From: Gammaproteobacteria bacterium | Lineage (GTDB): Bacteria; Pseudomonadota; Gammaproteobacteria; Steroidobacterales; JABDKV01 | Direction: 5' to 3' | DNA: 8,996 nt | Assembly (NCBI GenBank): GCA_029862285.1 | Contig: JAOTXR010000055.1 | Coordinates: 1-8,996 of the forward strand | Shown here: in pieces, positions 1 to 6,701 of the stretch | Numbering within the stretch: the stretch's first letter is position 1 | Layout: each line of letters starts with the position of its first letter | Notes under the pieces: generated by a model | What the model was told of the DNA's origin: nothing | The model's database searches: none | What the model saw: the letters and a program-made list of their open reading frames with translations, nothing else | Translations under genes and position numbers: made by a program

Positions 1-621
1 ATGGTAGTACTCACCGGTCGTACTGTCGTCGTGGAGCACGACCAGGAAATTGGCATAGGCACCGCAACCATCTGACCAGCAACCCTTGTCATGCTGCTCC
101 ACCACCCGCGCCACCACACCACCACGCGCTGCATGTACGGGCGTTCCGACCGGCATATTGAAATCTATTGTGTAACGCTCGAGACCGGTGTGGCTGAAAC
201 GCGAACCATAACCCTGGAGTACTCCATAGCGCTTGCCCGGTGCGTAGGGAAGCCGGTATACGACCGCATCATCGTGAACCGCGTCTTTGTCGCCCACAGT
301 CCAGTCGAAGTTGTAGCGATACCAGGTGCTGCGATTTTCATCGCGCTTGTTCGCTTTCATTACGACCAATGATTCGTTGGGCGGGACCGTAACGGTTACC
401 GGATTGGGGCCGTGCGCCTGAAGGTTGCGCGCCCGCATCCGCACGCTAATGGTAACCGGGTAGTCACGGAGATTTTCCGCAGTGAAATCCGCCCGGCCAT
501 CGGCATGATCTGTCGGCCGCACGCAGACCCAGTCCAGCGAGCAGGCATCGCCCCAGGCAGCCGTCGTGGCGACGTACGCCAGGAAGAAAACGGCCGTTTT
601 GTGAATTTTTCTCACTGGCAC
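1..621 (-). CDS. Secreted M23-family (LytM-like) metallopeptidase, 3' part outside window
   Basis: I see the first 207 codons of a minus-strand gene that runs off the left edge. The N-terminus has a basic start, a hydrophobic stretch (about residues 9-22) and Cys27 soon after, which fits Sec export to the periplasm. Cys27/Cys33 and Cys181/Cys186 could form disulfides. Residues 34-130 form an Ig-like lead-in. The peptidase domain begins near residue 135: H144, then YTIDF (D153), then MPVGTPVHAARGGVV, typical of M23 zinc endopeptidases that cut peptidoglycan cross-links. The window ends on H207 in GEYYH, where this family has its next conserved histidine. The last HxH zinc motif would lie outside the window, so catalytic competence cannot be judged. 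I chose the GTG at 619-621 because an AAGGGGG tract lies 11 nt upstream. A GTG two codons later is also possible. The family call is from motif recognition and is firm; the exact substrate is inference. Confidence 0.85.
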   Translation of the reverse strand, partial: MPVRKIHKTAVFFLAYVATTAAWGDACSLDWVCVRPTDHADGRADFTAENLRDYPVTISVRMRARNLQAHGPNPVTVTVPPNESLVVMKANKRDENRSTWYRYNFDWTVGDKDAVHDDAVVYRLPYAPGKRYGVLQGYGSRFSHTGLERYTIDFNMPVGTPVHAARGGVVARVVEQHDKGCWSDGCGAYANFLVVLHDDSTTGEYYH

Positions 622-719
622 GCTGGATTCGACCCCCTTGCCTCGCTTACAGTTCCACCGCCTTGCGACCCTTTTTCCGGCCGGGGCATCAGATGAATAC
701 ACCTTTTCGGGAGAGCCTC
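622..719. other. Divergent intergenic region
   Basis: These 98 bp separate the divergent starts of the M23 peptidase (minus) and the His/Met-rich protein (plus), so they should hold both promoters. I see no convincing -10/-35 pair in either direction. The only local structure is the 8-bp palindrome CCGGCCGG at 677-684, too short to call an operator. Confidence 0.5.
709..713 (+). promoter_or_regulatory. Ribosome binding site fixing the start at 720
   Basis: GGGAG sits 6 nt before the ATG at 720. That ATG is followed at once by a good signal peptide, whereas the in-frame ATG at 663 would add 19 residues before it. The site therefore favours the 720 start. Confidence 0.7.
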
Positions 720-1301
720 ATGCGCAAATTTATCACTCTGACGATCGCGGTTGCACTATTTGCAGTCGGTTCGGTCAACGCCGGCAGCAGCAAGGTCGCT
801 GTCTACAAGTTCATGTTCGACGGCCAGAATGGCCCGGTGGAGCTGGAACTCAACAGCGAAACTATGGGTTTTGGCCTGCACGATCTCGCCCCCGGTGACG
901 TTCGCACCACGGTAACCGAGGACGGCACCAGCGTCACCGTTTCCCGGCTCGAAGACACAATTTCCCTGGCGGTCGGCGAGGATCTGTTCGAGATTCCGGC
1001 AAGACATGGGCCGGGACACATGGCCGGTGGTCACAAGATGATGCTGCACGAAGGCGGTCGCGCTCATGCGATGATTGCACAACACCATGGCATGACCGAC
1101 GACGGCCTGATGATCATCAGCAAGAACCCACTCGATGAAACCACTCAGGCCACGATTCGCGATGCAATCAGTGCGGCTGGAATCATCAGGGAGGTCAACT
1201 TTCTGTCGCCCGGACTCGCTGGCGAAAACGTTATTCTCGAAGAGAATATCGACGAGGAAACCGGCCATCGCATGATAATCAAGCGCATTGTCGAAGAATA
1301 A
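720..1301 (+). CDS. Exported protein of unknown function with a His/Met-rich segment
   Basis: This 193-residue protein is not one I recognise. Residues 1-21 form a Sec signal peptide (MRKFITL, hydrophobic core, then SVNA before G22). The mature part starts with beta-like, acidic sequence (about 25-92). Next comes a striking segment, residues 95-125, with seven His (96, 100, 105, 110, 116, 122, 123) and five Met (101, 107, 108, 118, 125). The His residues fall about every five positions. The C-terminal third is a mixed alpha/beta stretch ending in acidic/basic residues (IDEETGHRMIIKR). Such His/Met clusters are common in periplasmic copper, nickel or zinc binding proteins, so metal binding is a reasonable inference but no known metallochaperone motif is present. 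It is the only plus-strand gene and converges on the glycosyltransferase gene 5 bp away. Confidence refers to the gene being real, not to a function. Confidence 0.85.
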   Translation: MRKFITLTIAVALFAVGSVNAGSSKVAVYKFMFDGQNGPVELELNSETMGFGLHDLAPGDVRTTVTEDGTSVTVSRLEDTISLAVGEDLFEIPARHGPGHMAGGHKMMLHEGGRAHAMIAQHHGMTDDGLMIISKNPLDETTQATIRDAISAAGIIREVNFLSPGLAGENVILEENIDEETGHRMIIKRIVEE

Positions 1302-1306
1302 GGAAC

Positions 1307-2422
1307 CTAGCGCGACTGTGCCGCCTCGTAGACCCTGGCGTAGGCGGCCAGCATCGCGATTTCCGAGTAGTCCTCTTGCACACGCCGGCGATTTGCAGCG
1401 CCGAGCGCCGCGCGGCACCCGGCGTCTTTCGCCAATTGACTGATCATGCCAGCAAGACGGTTCTCGGTATCCGGTCCCAGGGGAACAACAAACTCATGGC
1501 CGGAATCGGGCAGCGTGCTTTTCACATCGCCGACGTCGGTACCACAAACCGGCAACCCTGCGGCCATGGCCTCGAGCAACGAGACCGGTTGTTGCTCGGA
1601 ATCACTGCTGATAGCAAAGATGTCGAACGTCGAATAAGCGGCACGCACGTCTGTCATGTGCCCGGTGAAATGCGCGGTGATTCCGGACGATTTTGCCAGC
1701 GCTTCGAGTTTTGCCCGCTCCGCACCATCGCCGACCAATAATAGCTGTACCGGGATGTCGATGGTCGCGATGATTCGAATCAAGCGACTATAGTTTTTCA
1801 CCGGCAGAAGATGGCCGACCGCCCCGACCACCAGTGCTTCGGCGGGAATTCCCAGTGACTCCCTGAGTGCCGTGCCAAGCACGCGATCGCGACCGAACGC
1901 GGCGGCATCGATGCCATTCGGAATAAAAAACAATCGCTGCAATCGCCAGGTGTCCCGGGCGATAGTTTCAAGACGCCGGCTGGGGACCACTACGTCCGCG
2001 TTTTTCAACAGCAATCGCCGGGCCCAGTTGCGACGTAACTTGAGCCGTTTGGCCTCGTCCATATTGAAACCGTCTTCGTGATGGACCAGGCGTCTCCATC
2101 CCAGGCTGCGTGCGGCAATCACCGCCTCGAAGGTGGCCCAGTTGTAACTCAGCAGAAGATCCGGTTGTTCGTTTTTTAGCAGCGCGCGCAAGAATCGCGT
2201 GCCGGCAGCGGGTCCACCGGGCAGCTGATAGCTAACGAGGCGAATTTCTGCGTCGCCGGCCAGCCCGGCGGCCCCGGCCCGCCCATCCATGGAAACCACG
2301 GTATGTCGGCAGGCCGCACCAAAACCACGCATGAGCGCCGCCGCGCGCACCTGCGCACCCGCCGCACAAAAACTCGAAAACACGTGCAGATAGTGTTGTT
2401 GATTACTCAACGACGTTGACAC
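1307..2422 (-). CDS. Glycosyltransferase family 4 (GT-B fold)
   Basis: This 371-residue protein is predicted to transfer a sugar from a nucleotide-sugar donor, in the cytoplasm or at the inner membrane face, to a lipid-linked or surface polysaccharide acceptor. The N-terminal acceptor domain starts with HVFSSFCAAGAQVRA, the family's usual opening strand and loop, followed by a HEDGFN motif near 115-120. The donor domain begins around 200 after IPNGID (167-172). It has LLLVGDGAERAKLE (228-240) and the diagnostic E-x7-E pair E276/E284 inside SDSEQQPVSLLEAMAAGLPV. There is no signal peptide or membrane helix, and the length is normal for GT4. The start is a GTG at 2420-2422; an in-frame stop lies upstream and no ATG is available. 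The ribosome site is poor, and a TTG four codons in is an alternative. No other polysaccharide gene is adjacent, so the acceptor cannot be named. Confidence 0.9.
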   Translation of the reverse strand: MSTSLSNQQHYLHVFSSFCAAGAQVRAAALMRGFGAACRHTVVSMDGRAGAAGLAGDAEIRLVSYQLPGGPAAGTRFLRALLKNEQPDLLLSYNWATFEAVIAARSLGWRRLVHHEDGFNMDEAKRLKLRRNWARRLLLKNADVVVPSRRLETIARDTWRLQRLFFIPNGIDAAAFGRDRVLGTALRESLGIPAEALVVGAVGHLLPVKNYSRLIRIIATIDIPVQLLLVGDGAERAKLEALAKSSGITAHFTGHMTDVRAAYSTFDIFAISSDSEQQPVSLLEAMAAGLPVCGTDVGDVKSTLPDSGHEFVVPLGPDTENRLAGMISQLAKDAGCRAALGAANRRRVQEDYSEIAMLAAYARVYEAAQSR

Positions 2423-2538
2423 CTGGTGTTGCTCACGCGGCGCAGAATATCATGCCACTATCGCCGGAAAGGTGAGCTGATCCGCATAAAAAAAGACCCC
2501 GCCGAGGCGGGGTCTGGTTTAGCCGGTATCAGAACTGC
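2423..2538. other. Intergenic region between the mosaic protein and the glycosyltransferase
   Basis: It holds the terminator of the upstream minus-strand gene and must also carry the glycosyltransferase promoter. The best -10 candidate for the latter is TATTCT (minus strand, 2444-2449), a 4/6 match followed by a GC-rich stretch, with no good -35. I rate that promoter as weak. Confidence 0.4.
2488..2515 (-). terminator. Rho-independent terminator of the mosaic protein gene
   Basis: A perfect 9-bp stem (AGACCCCGC at 2494-2502 with GCGGGGTCT at 2507-2515) closes a 4-nt loop. Read on the minus strand it runs directly into a T run (the A run at 2488-2494). It begins 23 bp after the stop codon at 2539. 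This is the clearest terminator in the window. Confidence 0.93.
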
Positions 2539-5500
2539 TTAAGGAAGATTACCGCACAGATTCGGAGCGGCGCTGGGTCCCGGTCCGATCAGGAAAAATT
2601 CCTTGACGATGTCAACATCCTGAAAATCGGTAATACCTCCATCGCCATCCAGATCGTGCAATGGGCTGGCAGCCAGGAACGCGGCCTTGATTAGATTGAC
2701 GTCGGCGAAAACCACCGAGCAACTCTGATCGAAGTCCGGATCGCAACGGTTGCCATGACCGTCACCGTCGGTGTCAGTCTGGCTGGCGTTTGCATGCTCG
2801 ATGCAATTGTCGGCCGAATCCGGCACACCGTCACCGTCGGAATCGGGATCGCCGCCGCTCAGCGCCGGCAACAGACACCATTCGTCGACCTGACCGAGAT
2901 CGGCACCGGCATTGTCCGAGGCGAACAACCGCCAGGTGGCCGCCATGACCTGTCCGTCGAAGGCCGACAGCGCCTGGTGCGAGATCGGCCGGCCGGAAAT
3001 ACCTTCGGGTCCCGGACCCGGTACACAAGCGGTCTCGACCACGTACTCGCCTTCGTCATCGAATATCGCATTGACGTCGTTAGACGAGCAGCCAAACGTC
3101 GATGCCGGCACGCCCGGGCGATCCATCAGAGTTACGACGGTGCCGGTATTCACATTCTCGAGGCGGAAGATCAGGTCACCCACCCAGGTGTGAGTGGCGA
3201 GAATCGAGACATCGAGATCGGTGATTGTGCCACTGGATGCCACGACCAGGTCCTGGGTCACGCCCGCGGTATTGCCATCGGGCAATGACAGTGGTGCGGT
3301 CGAGCAAATAAGCAGACCCGTCGTGAAACTGGAAGTCGCCGAGGTGGCGCCTGAGCCGCAAATATTGCTGCCGGTCACACGCCAGTAATAGGTGGTCTCG
3401 GTAGTCAGCCCCGCTGGCGCATACATCGTGCCGGACACAGTTGCCGAATCGACAATGTTCGCAAAACCGGCGTCTGTGGCTACTTCGACGAAATAATCCG
3501 TCGCACCGGTGTCAGACCAGCTCAGCGCCGGTGACAGACTCTGCCCGGTGGCGCCATTTGCCGGCGAGATCAGTGTCGCTCCTGCCGGCACCGCGGTGGT
3601 TACACCAACCGTGATCGTCGTCTGGCGGTCGCTGGCGCCGGAGGCGGTTCCCGTAACCGTGACAATGTTGTTCCCGGCAGCGGCCCCCGCGCCTGCCGTC
3701 AGGTTGATGCTGGTCGAACCCGGTGCTGCAACCGGGTTGGGTGAAACGTTGCCGGTAATACCTGCCGGCAGACCTAGCGCCAAGGTCACGTTTCCGTTGA
3801 ATCCGGAAACCGAACCAACATTGAGCGTGATCGGCTCAACGGAGTTCGGAGCACAAACCTGCGGGTTCGAGGGATTCGCCGAGAGCGAGAACCCGGGTGA
3901 GCCACAGGCATCGAAACGGAAGCTGGCGATTCTTGTCGACCAACTGCTGACTGAATTGTATTCGCCGGTCCACCAGAAGGTGCAATCATCGACCGGGTCG
4001 ACATTCAACGACGAATAATCGCCATAGCGATTGCTGCCGTTTGACGCGCTGCCGTTGATTATGACGTTCTCGCCTTGTGGCAGCGTGCCGGCGGGATCGC
4101 CTGCCAACCGCCCGGCATAACGCAGTGACGGGAACTGGGAGGAACTGGAAACGTTGTAGCCGATAGCGATGTTGCCCGCTTCGTCCATGGCGATACTGCT
4201 CATGAAACGGCTGTCTGCGTCGGGTGCGTAGGTGCCTTCCTGGAACAGCGACCATGCGCCGGCCCCCACTTTGCGTAACTCGAACCAGCGCACGCCGCCC
4301 TGATTAGTACCGGATACATCGGTAACCAGACTGCCCACGAGGGTTTCATGGCTGCCGAAGTTACGATAAACCAGGCGATGCATGATGACTTCGCGCAACG
4401 GGTCCAGCTGCGTGCCCGTGCCGGGCTGCGGGAAACAGGCGAAGGCAAAGAAACCGCACAGCTCGGAATCGATCTCGGCGATGGAGATCTGGATCGGTCC
4501 TGTAAACGTACTGTTTCCGGGCGTTACAAAGTCAACATCGAACTCGAAGATCTCGAGAAAATCCTCGGCCGGAAAGCCACTGGGGCCGTGCGCTTCGGTG
4601 TCATTGTGCCGCATGAATATTCCGGGCGAACCGGCCGGCGGCGCTGCCGGGCCGTCAACATCGGCCGCCTGCAGTGCCTGGAATCCAAAACCGCCCAGAT
4701 CCGATGCAGTAAAACGCTGCACGCTGGCGGCCAGACCGTTCAGCATTGCAGTGCGATCGATGGCATAAGCGGCCGGTGAGCTCTCATTGCTGCTGACGTA
4801 ATAAGCATCCGGCCATACCGCGTATTTCGGATAATCCGGAAAACCCGGCGCCGAGATTTCATAGGCATACCAGCCGCCGACAATCGGGTCGGCGGTTTGT
4901 GAGACGTACATGCAGATCCTGTTCCCGCTACTGGAGAATTCACTGAGGAACCAGCGATCGGCAAGGTCATCGTACAGGACGACGGGATCGCCCAGACCAC
5001 TGGCACAGTTGCCCGCACCCGGCCACAGGGTATCCAGCGCAAACGGTCCCGAGGCAACGCTGCCGTCAGTTTTATCGTAGACCGTTACCAGCGCACCGCC
5101 GCCGCCGTTGATCATCTGGATGTAATAATTGGCGCCGATATCACCCACCGTGTCTGGCGGATTGACGCCGGAGAAACCCTGGCCGTCAAAATTCAGAATC
5201 GTGCTGGAAAAAGCACGCGAGGTTTTTGCGCCCCTGGCGCTTTCCTGCACGGCCAGTAGTGGATCCACTCCGGCCGTCTGCGCCCTGGCGGCAGCCTGAC
5301 CCGCCGCGTCCTGCTTGCCCATAGTCACCTTGCTGCGTTTCGGGATTTCCTTGATGGGATCGCCCGGCTTCCAGGCTTTGGCAATTGGCAGCGTACGCAG
5401 ATCGACGGAAACCCTGACCGGCGTAAACGCTTCGGTCGCCTCGGCGCCACGATAGATACGCGGTGCCTGCAGCGCGGGGCTGTTGACCGCAAAGGGCACG

Positions 5501-5637
5501 CCTTCAGCGCCGTCCTGTTTCGCGTTGGCACCACTGGCCAGCACCATGACGCAACTCGCGCCAGTCAGCAAAGCGGCCTTAATCATTTTCGGCAGTTTGA
5601 CGGTGCGCACAGGCGCGCCGTTGTTGGATGTACTCAT
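2539..5637 (-). CDS. Large secreted multidomain protein (Ig-like, FnIII, P-domain, TSP3, dockerin-like)
   Basis: This 1032-residue protein has a signal peptide ending near ANA-K40; an internal Met18 would give a more compact one. Residues about 140-577 form a conserved extracellular domain, probably beta-rich, with NFDGQGFSGVNPPDTVGD, GDPVVLYDDLADRWFLSEF and FPDYPKYAVWPDAYYVS, which I know from many uncharacterised secreted bacterial proteins. Residues 583-680 look Ig-like. Residues 684-773 are fibronectin-III-like (SPANGAT, YYWRV). Residues 776-923 are a proprotein-convertase P-domain (HTWVGDLIFRL, TWRLFASDNAGADLGQVDEW). Residues 930-967 are thrombospondin type 3 repeats (SDGDGVPDSADNC, TDTDGDGHGNRCD). 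Residues 968-1016 are dockerin-like, with two EF-type loops. I see no protease catalytic triad, although P-domains usually accompany peptidases. The role is probably extracellular, calcium-stabilised binding; this is inference. A GAGGG ribosome site at 5648-5652 precedes the ATG. No cohesin or dedicated secretion gene is nearby. Confidence 0.92.
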   Translation of the reverse strand: MSTSNNGAPVRTVKLPKMIKAALLTGASCVMVLASGANAKQDGAEGVPFAVNSPALQAPRIYRGAEATEAFTPVRVSVDLRTLPIAKAWKPGDPIKEIPKRSKVTMGKQDAAGQAAARAQTAGVDPLLAVQESARGAKTSRAFSSTILNFDGQGFSGVNPPDTVGDIGANYYIQMINGGGGALVTVYDKTDGSVASGPFALDTLWPGAGNCASGLGDPVVLYDDLADRWFLSEFSSSGNRICMYVSQTADPIVGGWYAYEISAPGFPDYPKYAVWPDAYYVSSNESSPAAYAIDRTAMLNGLAASVQRFTASDLGGFGFQALQAADVDGPAAPPAGSPGIFMRHNDTEAHGPSGFPAEDFLEIFEFDVDFVTPGNSTFTGPIQISIAEIDSELCGFFAFACFPQPGTGTQLDPLREVIMHRLVYRNFGSHETLVGSLVTDVSGTNQGGVRWFELRKVGAGAWSLFQEGTYAPDADSRFMSSIAMDEAGNIAIGYNVSSSSQFPSLRYAGRLAGDPAGTLPQGENVIINGSASNGSNRYGDYSSLNVDPVDDCTFWWTGEYNSVSSWSTRIASFRFDACGSPGFSLSANPSNPQVCAPNSVEPITLNVGSVSGFNGNVTLALGLPAGITGNVSPNPVAAPGSTSINLTAGAGAAAGNNIVTVTGTASGASDRQTTITVGVTTAVPAGATLISPANGATGQSLSPALSWSDTGATDYFVEVATDAGFANIVDSATVSGTMYAPAGLTTETTYYWRVTGSNICGSGATSATSSFTTGLLICSTAPLSLPDGNTAGVTQDLVVASSGTITDLDVSILATHTWVGDLIFRLENVNTGTVVTLMDRPGVPASTFGCSSNDVNAIFDDEGEYVVETACVPGPGPEGISGRPISHQALSAFDGQVMAATWRLFASDNAGADLGQVDEWCLLPALSGGDPDSDGDGVPDSADNCIEHANASQTDTDGDGHGNRCDPDFDQSCSVVFADVNLIKAAFLAASPLHDLDGDGGITDFQDVDIVKEFFLIGPGPSAAPNLCGNLP

Positions 5638-5647
5638 AATCCCATTT

Positions 5648-5652
5648 CCCTC
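5648..5652 (-). promoter_or_regulatory. Ribosome binding site of the mosaic protein gene
   Basis: GAGGG on the minus strand lies 10 nt before the ATG at 5635-5637. It supports that start over the internal Met18. Confidence 0.55.
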
Positions 5653-5725
5653 AAAAATCAGGAGTTGTTTCGGGCAAGGCAGGTATCTGCTACTAGTATT
5701 GTGTAGTTGTTTTTATCGCCCGCGC

Positions 5726-5731
5726 ATTATA
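5726..5731 (-). promoter_or_regulatory. -10 box upstream of the mosaic protein gene
   Basis: A perfect TATAAT on the minus strand sits in TCTATAATGCG within the 143-bp gap. Transcription would start near 5719, giving a leader of about 80 nt. I find no good -35 at 16-18 bp, so the promoter may need an activator. Confidence 0.5.
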
Positions 5732-5780
5732 GACGAGCATCTGGTCCCCCGATACTTAACTTAATTGTTGCAACGCATGT

Positions 5781-6638
5781 CTAATCGGCCAGAATCGTCA
5801 CGATTCCGCTCTCACTGTTGATTTTCAGGTGCCTGCCACCCCCGCCCAGCAGCACCTGCAGGGACTGATCGGCCCGTTTTTCTTCGGCCCTGACGTCGTC
5901 GCCGGCCCTAAACTCAATCGTGCCTGCGCTATCGGCCTCCACGGTGGCCGCCCCATTGGCGGCGAGCCACAGGCTTACCGAACCGGTTGTGGTATGGATC
6001 TCACCGCGCCTGTCCGGCGCAAAATCGCTGATCGTCGCCTCGACCGCGCCGCTTTCGGTGCCGAGATCGAAGCTGCCGCTGGCCTTGTAATACATCTCGC
6101 CGCTGCCGGTGCTGGCAACGAGATCGCCATTGAAACCCTTGACGCGTATCACACCATCGGTCGTCGCGAAATCCGCTGCGGTCCCGGCCGGCAACAATAC
6201 CGCCAGATCGATGCGACCGGCGAAACCCTTGTCATAGTCACCGCCAAATTGCGCACGCGCCGGGTGCGGGTGCGAAATCCGAATCTCAAAATTACCGTTG
6301 GTTTCGACCACTTCCACTTCCGGTGCCGGCTGCCAGTCCGTAAAAGTCTGTATTTGTGCCGAGACCACCAATTCCTGGGTTCCGGACTTGCGGCAACGGA
6401 TATCGCCATAAGGATTGCGGACCCGGAGTCTCTCGCCAGCCTGCATAGGTCCGTCCCACTTGAACGACGTCAGCTTGAAGTCCTGGTCGGGATCGGTCGG
6501 CATGGCCGGGTCCGGACCAAGCTGATTTGCCGCGGCCTGTGGTTCGACTACAGGACCGGCCTGGTCGCTGCAGGCTGTCAACACCAACAGTATCAAAACC
6601 GCACTGGAAAAAAATCGTAGTTGCATCACACGCACCAT
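5781..6638 (-). CDS. DUF4097-type outer-membrane lipoprotein
   Basis: This 285-residue protein begins with a short basic region, a hydrophobic core (SSAVLILLVL) and a lipobox LTAC with Cys23. Ser at +2 predicts sorting to the outer membrane. A Pro-rich linker (about 28-52) leads to a domain built from short repeated beta segments. These include RVRNPYGDIRC (72-82), DGVIRVKGFNGDLVASTGSG (161-180), DLGTESGAVEATISDF (191-206), GEIHTTTGSVSLWL (212-225) and LKINSESGIVTIL (271-283). The G-x-I / x-SG-x pattern is that of DUF4097, a putative adhesin-like beta-solenoid family of unknown molecular function. The ATG at 6636-6638 has an AGG 4 nt upstream. A TTG one codon earlier and an ATG at 6624-6626 are alternatives, and all keep the lipobox. 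It lies 60 bp after the receptor gene on the same strand and may be partly co-transcribed with it. Confidence 0.85.
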   Translation of the reverse strand: MVRVMQLRFFSSAVLILLVLTACSDQAGPVVEPQAAANQLGPDPAMPTDPDQDFKLTSFKWDGPMQAGERLRVRNPYGDIRCRKSGTQELVVSAQIQTFTDWQPAPEVEVVETNGNFEIRISHPHPARAQFGGDYDKGFAGRIDLAVLLPAGTAADFATTDGVIRVKGFNGDLVASTGSGEMYYKASGSFDLGTESGAVEATISDFAPDRRGEIHTTTGSVSLWLAANGAATVEADSAGTIEFRAGDDVRAEEKRADQSLQVLLGGGGRHLKINSESGIVTILAD

Positions 6639-6655
6639 CAAGCCTGGAGCGTCGC

Positions 6656-6661
6656 ATTATA
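6656..6661 (-). promoter_or_regulatory. -10 box upstream of the DUF4097 lipoprotein gene
   Basis: A second perfect TATAAT lies in the same 11-mer TCTATAATGCG as the box before the mosaic protein gene. The predicted start near 6649 would leave a leader of only about 11 nt before the ATG at 6638. No clear -35 is visible. Confidence 0.5.
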
Positions 6662-6701
6662 GATTTCGCGGACCCTCCACGGCGATTTTTTTGGGCCTTT
6701 T

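Noticed and set aside
663..719. Earlier in-frame start for the His/Met-rich protein
   Set aside because: It would put 19 polar residues before an otherwise perfect signal peptide, while the ATG at 720 has a well-placed ribosome site.
756..1418. Minus-strand ORF of 220 codons antisense to the His/Met-rich gene
   Set aside because: It runs across the 3' ends of two convincing genes and its sequence shows no domain, while the plus-strand gene has a signal peptide and ribosome site.
2755..4018. Plus-strand ORFs of 177 and 169 codons inside the mosaic protein gene
   Set aside because: Both are antisense to recognisable P-domain, FnIII and Ig-like coding sequence.
5767..5774. Palindrome GTTGCAAC as an operator
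   Set aside because: Eight base pairs without any longer symmetry or second copy nearby is too little to separate from chance.
5829..6620. Plus-strand ORF of 263 codons antisense to the DUF4097 lipoprotein gene
   Set aside because: It mirrors the real gene almost end to end, has no recognisable domain or signal, and long antisense frames are common in GC-rich coding DNA.
6642..6701. Terminator between the receptor and the lipoprotein gene
   Set aside because: There are homopolymer A/T runs just after the receptor stop, but no stem precedes them.
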